A program made the position numbers and the translations under genes. Under the pieces are notes generated by a model. That model saw nothing but the letters and a program-made list of their open reading frames with translations, was not told where the DNA came from and searched no databases. DNA of 64,000 nucleotides from Theocolax elegans (lineage: Eukaryota > Arthropoda > Insecta > Hymenoptera > Cerocephalidae), in the NCBI GenBank assembly GCA_026168455.1, contig CM047431.1:1157598-1221597 (forward strand), read 5' to 3'. This document shows positions 46,023-56,282 of this stretch, in pieces (the first letter of the stretch is position 1; the number at the start of each line of letters is the position of its first letter).

Positions 46023-47019
46023 CTTTAGTTGTCGCGTCGTTTGTACCTTTAACAATATTTAGCCTCTCTGGCTCAACGCACTATGTGTGTGCAAGGTTAT
46101 GTGCTATCGATTATTTAAAGTTGGCGTTACTTGCCAAGTCCAATCCGTATAACTGGGTTTTGCTTCTACCTAAGCTAACCGCTAAAGCAAAAAAAGGGGA
46201 TGCTAAAAGTCCTGTCTTACTTTGACCAAAGAACCACTACAGAATTTAAATTATTTTCAACGAATATACTATTAAATTCTCAACAAACTACCGTCTGGCT
46301 CTTACCTTGCGCTAAATTGACAATACTATATAATAAATAATAAATAAATCAACAAATAAATAAATAAAATATTTAAAGTTACCGCGCGCTTGACCTCTTA
46401 CAAAAATATAACCTATAATACAATTTGTAAAGGTCTGAACCAGGTTATAAGCTTCGTGTTTTGTGCCAGCAAAAACCAGTTAAACCTTGCATACACTTAC
46501 ACAAGAATTTATTCTAACCGATAAATTGCCACCAGGTTATTTCGCGCTGTGTCGCGTTCTATCGTTCCTATAGTTACTTGGTTTAGTCCAAACCATCCAA
46601 TTTCCAAGTAACGCTGGTCGGTCTATCAATTCCGTTCGAAAATCCACCAAATTTCTTATTAATGCGACCTGTTTCTAGTGGCGCCACCTATGTTCGACCG
46701 GGAACCAGTTTCCTGTGTCTACTACTAAGTAATGAGATTAGAAAAATAAAAGAAAATTTTATTTGTATAAATAAAATTTTTATTTGCTTATTCTATTGAA
46801 TTGTTATTCTATTTGTTAATAGACAAATTCCGTCACGTGAGGGAACGAAAGAGTACCGTAATATACTTCACAATTTCGAAACGCGACTGCTGACATCGTT
46901 ATTGTTCGCGAGTTATCCAATTGTTAATTAACAATATTGTGAACAATTGAACAACTATAGCGTGCTTGTTGGATTGCTTTATGTCTTTCGTCCTAAATCC
47001 ACACGTATTGGGCGCTAGT

Positions 47020-47198
47020 TGTAACGGGGTGAGTACTGGGGAATATAAGACCCCAGTTAGGCCCTATCTGTCCCAACTTACCAACCTAGGTAAAGCTGTT
47101 CCACAATGCGGCCGGGAATCACTTTGATTCCCGTGCAATGCCGTTAACAACGCCAAACACTTTGTTTGGTTTTAAAACCGTGTATTGGGCCCTATGGA
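47020..47198 (-). repeat. Gypsy-5 LTR, partial
   Basis: It starts TGTAACGGGGTGAGTACTGG on the plus strand and follows the gypsy-4 LTR closely to GGGCCCTATG, where similarity stops at about 47198. Confidence 0.85.
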
Positions 47199-48150
47199 GC
47201 CGGATAAGAGACACGGTAGCACGCCTCACCTGGACGGTCGTCTCCTGGATCACTCAATCACCACACGTGTTTATTAATCTGCTCGGGACTACCGGAAAAC
47301 TCGGTGGTCGGTCGCTATCTGGTTCGTGACTCTCGATGCGGAGAGTCCCCCGCGAGAGAGTCGGGTGCGCATGCACACCGATCTCGAGTCTAGAGTCGTG
47401 CGCGCTCGACGGACGTTCACAGTGTTGATTCCTTGACGTCGACGAGGCTTCTCAAGTTGATACTTTAAGGGGTTGTGCTAGAGGATTTCGACGACGTATG
47501 CACGGGTACTGCTGAAGGACTCGCTGAGAGGTAAGATGACTATTCGTTCCAACAAAGGATGCTCTTAGGCTAAAAAGAGCCGTTTACCGTATGTTATAGG
47601 TACGGTACGAGTCGACGGCTACAATCCCGGTGCTGCGTTTTCGCACGGCGAGGAGGCGTATATGTCTCTGGAACGACATCGGTACTCAGGATTCGCCAAG
47701 CTGCTCCTAGATAAGTCCTTGGGTATGTATGGATAATTCCTTTGTGAAATAAGTGTTTTACCCGTGCGTCGTCCTAACCTCTAACTCGACCTGTCACTTC
47801 AACTCCTGTGTCCTCTAATCTTGCTGGGAGAAGCTGTATAAAAGTATAGCTTCTCCACCTTCATTCCTTACTATAACACTATAAGAGTATTTATAAGATA
47901 CTCTTACAGGTATTTGAGTAAACGCTGGTCACTGGGTTCCACGCAAGGTACTTCTTCCGTGATCAACGGCTGGAGGTCCAAATCATCTCTTGTGGAGGAC
48001 TACATGGACTCGATGGGACAAGGAGGGAATCCTGGAGGGACTTCATTGACTTATGGTACTTGGAGGTACCATAATCACTGGATCAACGGAGAAGTGTGTG
48101 TGTGTATGTGCTATTGTGAGGTATTAGGAGTCGTACCTCCTCTACTTAAT
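47199..48150. other. Unassigned GC-rich then mixed sequence
   Basis: The stretch 47200-47700 is GC- and CpG-rich without a long frame, and may be the remainder of an LTR or another repeat. An 86-codon frame at 47914-48174 has no recognisable motif and runs through short palindromic words such as AGAGTATTTATAAGATACTC. Confidence 0.3.
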
Positions 48151-48157
48151 ACTGAAC

Positions 48158-48255
48158 ATGCTTACTTTGCATAGTAAGCTTCTATCATTTTACACATTCG
48201 CGTATGTGTATAAGTTTGTAGTATAGCACGCTTACTTCGCATAGTAAGCTTCGTG
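48158..48255 (+). repeat. Repeated 23-bp hairpin word
   Basis: CTTACTTTGCATAGTAAGCTTC near 48160 recurs as CTTACTTCGCATAGTAAGCTTC near 48229, each with the inverted ends CTTACT/AGTAAG. Confidence 0.7.
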
Positions 48256-48335
48256 GGTGCTATTATATGCTATTATATATTAACTTTGATTTAATGTGAC
48301 TACAACGTCACAATATATATATAAATCTGTGGGTT

Positions 48336-48337
48336 TG

Positions 48338-48368
<31 letters not shown>

Positions 48369-48372
48369 GGTG
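48336..48372 (+). repeat. (TG)n / GGGTG microsatellite
   Basis: A short TG run is followed by GGTGGGTGGGTG. Confidence 0.85.
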
Positions 48373-48624
48373 TGAATTTCTATAGGGAGAGTTTATATAT
48401 ATTAATATCAATTAATTTTAATATTATTAATTTTTATTTTTTTAATTGGCAGTTGTATGCGATGTGATAAAGAACTATAGTTTCTCCAGAATGTAAATTA
48501 ATATTTCTTCGCCTTTTTTATTGGTAAATGTGTGTGTGCATTATTAAATTGTTAATTATTTTGTGTTAGAATTTTTAGTAGGATTTTAAAAGTGTTTTCT
48601 TTTTCGTTGTTTGGATTTGTATAG

Positions 48625-48664
48625 CCTTGAAAAGGGACGAAAACAATACGTCCGAAACATCGGC
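48625..48664 (+). ncRNA. Decayed hammerhead-like motif
   Basis: CCTTGAAAAG stands in place of CCTGAAGAG, followed by stem II GGACG/CGTCC and GAAACATC in place of GAAACGTC. The upstream bases TATAGCC are shared with the Penelope hammerhead at 23258. It is probably a relic of a Penelope-like 3' end. Confidence 0.5.
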
Positions 48665-48699
48665 GAGAATAAATTTTGGTTCGTGGAGATCAATAAAGC

Positions 48700-51430
48700 C
48701 TTATTTTTTATTTTATCGATCTTCCTGAGTCAAAGGTAAGAGAAGAAAAATATTAACACATTTTTACTGCTATTGTGACATTTCGCTGGACAATGCCACC
48801 ATTTTCAGACTACACAAATTTTATTAACATTAATAGATACATCTCGGATTATATAAAAATGAAAAAAGGAAATAATAGAATTATAAAAAAATACCTTCAA
48901 TTATACATATATAAATAATTCGTCCTACGTCAATTTGAACTTTTTCTTCTTTTTCCTCCTTGTTGACAAGGAATCGTCAAAATCAGATGTTTATGCGAAT
49001 ACATTTTTATAACATACACTTTTCCAAGGATCCATATGATATATACAATGAATTAAAAATTAAATACATTAATTATTGCATTTGTAGGATAAATCAATCG
49101 CTGTCAGCAGGTGTGTTTGCAAAACAATATATTTTTGTTTTCGCGGAAAATCTGCATACGGCTCCTGAGCCTTTCTATTGCTTTTACCTACCTTAGGTTA
49201 CTCTTAGCGTTATATTTAGTCGTTAGTTTTTATATTATAGGTTAAAATAAATTTTGTAAAAATTTAATTATATCTCTTTATTTTCTTTTTTTATTTTTTT
49301 ATTTAAAATTTCTTATTTCATACAAGGTTATTTTATTCTATACTTTAACTTAGAATTTATAATGTACTTAATGTTTACACGACTGTCGTGGCGAAAAGGT
49401 TTTTTTTGTGAATTAAGCTCTTATTATTTTTCCAAACAAAAGGTCGTTTGGTTTGGTAAAAGCGGGCGTCATTTTTGGGTAGGGGTCTCGTCCAGAATTT
49501 TGTCACGCTGACGATTCCTACAGCGGCTTCCTGTTGATTCTTGATCCACTATCGGCGGGGGTCCTCGACGAAGATCGTTGATGGTGTTTCCGTGGATACA
49601 CCTCGTTATTCCACAAGATTTAACGTTTCTTATGTTTTGGAGTTTCTACACCGAAATACAGACGTCTAATTTTCACTTTAGAATTGTGTTTCTGCACACA
49701 AACACTTCAGCAATAGTCAAATCTGAGGAGGGCCGTCGTTAAGTGCATTTAAATAAACTTTACCTGTAACACTTTTTTGGTAGAGATCTGATTGATCTGA
49801 CCAATTAGCGATGGGCGTGTATTAAGTGTTTCGCAGCAATAATGCTATATTAGCAATAATGCTGTTTCAGCATTATCGTGATTTCGGTTACTGACATCAT
49901 TTTCGTGATATTAATTGCGAAAGCGTTATTAATACTCGAATATATAGATGTTTTAATACGTAAAGTTATATTTATATTATATATGGATGTCTTATGGGTC
50001 ATCACACCTCCTTTCTTATGACGATTGTTGCCCTCATCAATCTAATATGTATATGCGATTTGTATTACGTCAAACGGTGTCATTATGTAGGAGTAGTTTT
50101 GATAAATAAATGATACTTTGATATTCTTAAGTCACTTACATAACCCTGTGACTTTTACATGGTGGTTTAAAGAATTTTGAGTTGCGTCATTTTTGCAAAA
50201 ATATATTTTTTTAATTAAATAAAGATTTTCGAACTTTTATCCTTGTTTATAATGTTTTATCGAATACGTTACATTTAAAAGAAAGTTTTTTTATTTGAAC
50301 CGAATTATAGTTGAGATTTATTACAATTTCATATTTTGTTTTCATCATAGAGAATTGCATATGAGTTTAATCCTGAAATTATGACCACTTTCATAATTTT
50401 GCAATATTGTTACTGTTTTTTTAAGGAAAAAGAATATATTATTGTTTAGGTGCATGTGTATGTATAAAAACGTTAATTAATGTATAAGATGTGAAATTGA
50501 TTTAATAAACAAACATATTTCAAATCCTATATTAATATAAGAAGGATCTCGTTTTGGACGTTCTCCGGTTCTCCGGTTTTGAGATGTGACTATTATATTC
50601 TTAATTAGAAGAACAGCTTTATGAATCTGGAAAATTTTGTTTCGCAGTTAGACAGGATGGCAAGTAGATTTCCCAGTAGACGATGCGAAGATGACCTCGA
50701 GGTCACCTCGAGCACCTGGACATGGTTTCCAAAAAGCGACGCTCTTTTTCTCATATTCAGACATTTTGACATGCAGGCTTTCCAGTAGATGATGTCCGGA
50801 TGACCTAGATGATAGCTAGATTCTTACTTTTAGTTTTAATTTGATAAGTAGCCAAATTGCGCGCTTCGCTCGCAGTTAAATATTATTGTTAACATAATAT
50901 TTCTTTACCATGAAATTACAATATAATGTAATATTCAAAAAATTATTTTTTTAAAACTATTAATTAATATGATTTATGGTACTAGTAATTAAATAAATAT
51001 TACAATCATATAATTTGTTGGGATAAATCCGTAATAACTAATAAAAGAATGATCATTTTTACTATTTATGTCAATAACAATTTTTGCTGTTCTCAATAAT
51101 TAATTCTAATCTTATTATTTACATTAATACCTGATAAACTGTGTATAATTCAAAATAGATCGATTCATATTAATAAATTATTAATTATAACATTCTAATT
51201 AGAATTTAAAATACCACATGTACTAGGATGACAAATATTAGAAGTTCAAATAGAAATAACGATTTGTTTTTACAATTATTGTTATATTGTTTTGGATATA
51301 CATATATATATATCCCCATTAAAAAATCTCACTGGAGATCTCAGATCAAATGCCAGGTAAAAACTCATACCAAAAACTCATTTCAGCAATTTTTCGTTCA
51401 TTACACATTTCAAACCTTTTTCTGTCGATT
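48700..51430. other. AT-rich sequence without recognisable genes
   Basis: A 78-codon frame at 48960-49196 has no motif. A more GC-balanced patch at 49460-49640 and two related words near 50660 and 50780 (CCAGTAGACGATG / CCAGTAGATGATG) were noted. Nothing here can be named. Confidence 0.35.
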
Positions 51431-51498
51431 GATAACTCGCACTCTATCACTCTCTCCCTCATTCTCTCTCTGGCTCTCTACCTCTCTCTCTCTCTGCA
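51430..51498 (+). repeat. CT-rich microsatellite
   Basis: Interrupted CTCTCT runs. Confidence 0.85.
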
Positions 51499-51737
51499 AG
51501 TATAGATGGCCGCTTGTCTTATCGTTGCGATTTGAGTCTGCTCTCTGCATTGATTTCGCCCACGGGCGTTTTTTCTAGGTCCATCCTTGCATGCGCCTCT
51601 TTGCAAGACGCCTCGGTGAGTGTTTTCATCGATTTTATTGACGTCTTGCACTCTGGATCTTCGATCTCCTACATTACATATTTGGAGGTTAGACATTAAA
51701 TTATTTTCCACATGGTATCGTCTAACGAAAATCTATA

Positions 51738-52560
51738 ATGCAGTCTATGATTGGTGGCGCCATCTCTGAGGATCTCCCACAGACTACGACTAATAAGCGC
51801 CGTCGATTGACCGATAATGAGGAAACCGATGATAACATTATTATCTCACCACCGGGCCTATTGCTGACTGCTTCGGAAGTACAAGAGATTATATGTAACG
51901 TGAGTAAGGACCGTGAGATTCTTCTAAACTGGCTTACTGATGAGAGAAATAAGGAAAAAAGCTACACTCTTCGATCTGCTGTGAATGGGTTTTGTGATGC
52001 CATCAATCTACTTTCTACGGCATACTCGACTCAACTTGCCGCTGCGACGCCTCACGTTACCTGCGCCGACTCAATTGCAGAGTTTTCTAATATAATTACT
52101 AAGACAAAAGATGTTTAATTAACTGTTATAATAACTTCGAGCGACTTAATCGCACTACTGTCAATAGTTTGTCCTCGGGTTCTTCGGCATCGTCTCGAAC
52201 TTCATATGCTGATGTTGTTTCTCTTTCTAGAACCAAGAGTTCTTCTGAGTTAGTAGGGCGATTATTGGACCATGTGAGAACTCGAAGGATAAGTATGATT
52301 CATCCAACTCCACGAGGGAGGCCCTCAAAAAATGTATAGATCCGGTAAAATTTAAATTGGGTATCAAACGTATTTATAATTGCTCGCGTAACTCAGTTGC
52401 TATTGAGGCACATAATATTAATTCCTCCTCTTTTTCTAATAGTGCAGCGCTGAGCAAGATTGGCCTTGAGGTTAATTAATCGGATATTAAATTAAATCCG
52501 AGAGTGATCATTCATGGTATTCCCATAAAGCTATAGAAATATGATATTTCCAATTGTATT
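51738..52560 (+). pseudogene. LINE ORF1 (gag-like) remnant
   Basis: An open frame of 126 codons (51738-52118) starts at ATG and has a basic NKRRRL stretch and a helix-rich remainder. It ends in a stop. In-frame homology then resumes in pieces: a Ser-rich linker, then KCIDPVKFKLGIKRIYNC and NSVAIEAHN, followed by PRVIIHGIPIKL. This is the order of the ORF1 RRM-like region in Jockey/I-type LINEs. Stops near 52118, 52480 and 52534 break it. Confidence 0.65.
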
Positions 52561-52567
52561 GCGGAAC

Positions 52568-53694
52568 AAAACTTTAAAGTTGCTGCTGCTTTTGATACGG
52601 TCGATATTTCACTGCTCTGCGATAAACTTCGTTTTTATGCTTTTTCGGATTCCTCCATACGATAGATATGGTCATACCTCTCAGACAGACCACAATTTGT
52701 TGAGGTTTCTAATAAGCAAAGATCCAATATGTCAGCAAAAATGCGAGGAGTACCGCAGGGCTCTATTTTGGGCCCACTACTATTTCTTCTCTACATCAAC
52801 GATCTGCCTGATTGCTTGGTAGACTGCTCTTACCATCTTTATGCGGACGATTTTGTTGTTTATGCCAGTGGATCTTTCTCAGATATTAAGTTTATCATAC
52901 GAAACATCAATATAAATCTAGGTCGAATTACCACTTGGGCAGATAAAAATGGCCTCTCTATAAACGCTCGTAAGACCAAAGCAATGTGGGTGGGATCAAG
53001 GAGCTTTATTGCAAGGTTGCGAGCTCGGATAGTCTCGAATATCACGATTAATTGTGATGTCGTTGAAGTTTGCTCATCCCTTAAAATTCTTGGTGTAATG
53101 ACTGATAGCACTCTCTTCTGAAGAGAGCAATGCACTGCAACTGCTCGGAAGTTTCATTTGTCGCTTATGCGTTTAAGAAAATGCGGTAATTTCATCCCCT
53201 CTGATGTTAGGCTGACCCTGATTAAGACCCTAGTTTTGCCATATTTGGATTATTGCCCAGAACTCTTTTTTGATCTCTCGAGTGAGCTTAGTGTGAAGCT
53301 GTCTCGATGTAAAAATGCTGCTCTTAGATACGTGTCTGGTTTAAAAAAATTAGAACATATTTCGCCAATTTATAGAGAAGTGAGGATTCTCTCCTTTTCT
53401 GATCGAAGGGATTATCTATGCTTGTGCTTATTGGCTAAAATTATTAACTTGGGTTTACCATCATATCTCGCTGAATTATATACATTTCGTCCTGTTGACA
53501 AATATGAATCTAAACGTGGTTCCATAATGGATCTTAATGTTTTACATGCTTCGACTGAATGTTTTATGGCATCTTTTGTTGTTGCGTCAGCTCGGTTATG
53601 GAATCAGCTACCTGAGGACATGCGTTTAATGTATAAACGTCCTTCGTTTAAGGTTTTATTATTTAAGTTATACATACAAAAATATTGTAATTAG
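52568..53694 (+). pseudogene. LINE ORF2 reverse-transcriptase back half
   Basis: The RT motifs AAFDTVDISLL, RGVPQGSILGPLLFLLYIND and YHLYADDFVVYA (the YADD catalytic box, about 52840) are clear, followed by the thumb region (SINARKTKAMWVG) and, after a stop near 53119, the ORF2 C-terminal domain (PYLDYCPELFF, ARLWNQLPEDMR). Other breaks are a stop near 52665 and a short frame change before 52729. RNase H and endonuclease domains are not present. It is inactive. Confidence 0.9.
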
Positions 53695-54004
53695 TCTCCT
53701 GTTTTTATATAGCAGCATTTACTTATTTATTTTATTTCATTTATCTGTACATATATACTTAATTTATTTAATTTTATGTTTTTATATGTTTTTATATTTT
53801 ATACATTTATATATTATATCTTAACTGCGACACCTATGTACTTTCGACGTAACATTGTACTCTTACTGTTTCAAAACTGGCTGCGGCCATGTAGGACCTA
53901 TAGTCCTTTTGTCACTAATAAATACATTCATTCATTCATTCATTCCTTCATTCTCTCTCCCCCTCTCCCCCCCTCTCTCATTCTCTCACTCTCTTAAATT
54001 AAAA

Positions 54005-54792
54005 CTCGGGACAAATGTTGGAGATTAGCTGAGCAGTTCAGTGGAGGTCGCTTGGGCGGTTACTCGTCAGCAGATCAGCCAATTCTCAGAAAAAGAAACA
54101 CCTGGTACTGAAATAGTTGAGAGTAAAGAAAGGAGAATTGAAAGGAACATTGAAGAAAGTATAGTCATTTAAGGAATATTAAAGTGATAATTCGAAAATC
54201 CTGTTGAAAAGGGAGACACGAGAATTACAAGAGATTTAGACCGAGAAGGAGAATAAAAGAAGCTAGCGGTGAGTGGTCTGCACGTGGCCATTTATTTTTA
54301 TACTTTAAAATTTCTCGTTTCGGAATGAATCGGGTTCCTCACCGCGGTAATTAATAATTTTTCGAGATATTCACAACCTTGTTTTTGATTGGATTAAATC
54401 CAGGTTAATATATATATATATATATAATTTACGGTGTTTGATTGAAAGAGTGTGACGGGAAGATCGGGCCCGTATGAAATAATATTACATTTGAAAACTA
54501 TTGTCTGGAATAAATTTATATAAGTAAATTATAATAAATACGTTAATGGAAGTTTTTATATATTCTTGTTATAATTATTTTTAATACCATTGAGTCTCCT
54601 CACCCCCCCCCCCTTTCTGATAAGTGTCGTTCCCGCAACGACGGCACCACGAACCCGAGACCAGAGTCGGCGACAGCAGTGAGGAGGATAATATATATAT
54701 AAATATACGTATTATTAATATTGCCGATCAAGAAAATAGTATAAGGTAGAAGTATATTCCACGTGGTGTAATGCGCGGGATACTACATCACA
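54005..54792 (+). repeat. Gypsy-2 5' LTR (left end uncertain)
   Basis: It ends GATACTACATCACA, like the gypsy-1 LTR end, just before a PBS. No TGTGATG start was found upstream, so the LTR may be 5'-truncated where it meets the LINE tail. A (TA)n run (54409-54424) and a C-run (54602-54613) lie inside. Confidence 0.6.
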
Positions 54793-54795
54793 AAA

Positions 54796-54813
54796 TGGCG
54801 CCCAACGTTTAAT
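54796..54813 (+). other. Gypsy-2 primer binding site
   Basis: TGGCGCCCAACGT matches the tRNA-Lys(CTT) 3' end for 13 bases, then diverges. Confidence 0.75.
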
Positions 54814-55164
54814 TCTAATCGGAAATACTTCTAATTTAAAAATATATAATTAAAGTAATTTTTCGTGTTTAAATTTCGTTTTCGTTACTGTGAGGAACCC
54901 TAGAGTGGATGAATGAGTGATATAAAAATTTATTTGTGTAAATCTGCCCACAAAAATTAAGAATAAAATTAATATTACTTTTCTAGTATCTAATACCATT
55001 ATATACTTATAAAAATAATTTCAAATACATTATACCTATAAGATTACAGTGTCACACCAATAGAAATAATTATTATATATATTATATCTTATGTATAAAA
55101 TATTTAACTATATACACACATATATATCTACATATATAAATATTTATTTAAACATTTGATTATT

Positions 55165-55375
55165 AAATTGAAAGGATATCGTTTCCAGGACTTATTGAAA
55201 GGAATTCTTTTTCAGATTTATTTGGAAGGAATTATTTACAGATTGATTGAAAGGAACTTTTACAGATTTAATTGAAAGGATAATTTATTACAGATTTCTA
55301 AATCAAGCTGAAAGGAAATTATTTTCAGTTTATATTGAAAGGAAAAATTTCTTTTTCTTCAGTTTTCAATATCCA
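55165..55375 (+). repeat. Imperfect tandem repeat in gypsy-2 leader (28-40 bp)
   Basis: About seven units are built on TTGAAAGGAA followed by a T-run and CAGATTTA. Confidence 0.75.
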
Positions 55376-55850
55376 TAGACAAGGACCAATTTTAAATTTC
55401 AAATTAATTTAATATCTGTATTAAAACCTGTCCTGATAATTTTCGAAAATTTTTCTTTCCCCTTGAATAATTATAATCATTTATTTAAATAGTCCACAAA
55501 ATTAATTTATTTAAACATAAAAACTCAGAATTGAAAAACACAGATTATTATCAAGAAGAAAATATTTATAAAGAAAAATTACGAGGTGGTATATTTCAAT
55601 ATCATTTATATTAATATATTATATTTGTATAATACTACCCAAAGATAAAAGTAAGTGGTGTGACACAGTGTTTATTTTTCAACCTCTAGACTATATTAAG
55701 AAGAATTATTAGTAAATACTTGAAGGTGAAAAGACATATTTAAAAGTTACTGGTAATTATCATTTATCAATATCTTCAAAAATTTTCTTTTTAAAATAAA
55801 TTATTCTTATTAGAATATTGGTCATATATTGGTTAAGTATTGGTTAAACG

Positions 55851-56006
55851 AAAGGTATATTATTTATGGAAAGAAATATTATTAATTCAAAGGTATATTG
55901 TTATTTGAAAGGTATATCGTTATTTGAAAGGTATATTTGTTATTTGAAAGGTATATTTGTTATTTGAAAGGTATATTTGTTAATTGAAAGGTATATTTGA
56001 TAATTC
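55851..56006 (+). repeat. 19-20-bp minisatellite in gypsy-2 leader
   Basis: Six to seven units of AAAGGTATATTTGTTATTTG lie just upstream of gag. Confidence 0.92.
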
Positions 56007-56282
56007 TTAATCTAGGTAGATTTGACCATCCAATCACAGTTTTGGTGGCTAGAAACGTGCACTCTTGTAAAAATCGTTATCCCTTATTCTTATTAACACC
56101 TATCGTTAATACTAAAATTAATTTTACGAAAATTTGATACATTAGCGGTATATTACGAGATTTTATTAAAATTCGATATTTTAACGGTGGAATTTACGGT
56201 ATTTTCGACATATTTTTGTTTTCTCTTTCCCTTTTACGAATATTCGGAATTTAATTGAGACTTTAAGAAAATAACTGTAAGG

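Larger units (their letters stand above)
42600..47198 (-). mobile_element. Gypsy-5: decayed, 3'-truncated Ty3/gypsy element
   Basis: In minus orientation: a partial 5' LTR (47198-47020), a PBS relic just inside it (GCGCCCAATACGTG, near 47000-47015), a leader, gag remnants (46022-45246), protease-RT-RNase H remnants (45077-43797), integrase (43106-42888) and a pol stretch ending near 42600 that is closely similar to gypsy-4 at 35100-35330. No 3' LTR is present. The element is riddled with stops and frameshifts. Confidence 0.85.
51500..53990 (+). mobile_element. Jockey/CR1-type LINE with internal deletion
   Basis: ORF1 pieces (51738-52560) are joined directly to the RT back half of ORF2 (52568-53694), so the ORF1 end, the apurinic endonuclease and the RT front are missing. 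The 3' end is AT-rich with AATAAATA and an (ATTC)n tail at 53926-53955, typical of LINE 3' tails. The 5' limit is uncertain. Confidence 0.85.

Noticed and set aside
42888..47019. Treating the gypsy-5 fragments as separate small genes
   Set aside because: Their order, strand and motifs follow a single decayed gag-pol element with its PBS and LTR at 47.0-47.2 kb.
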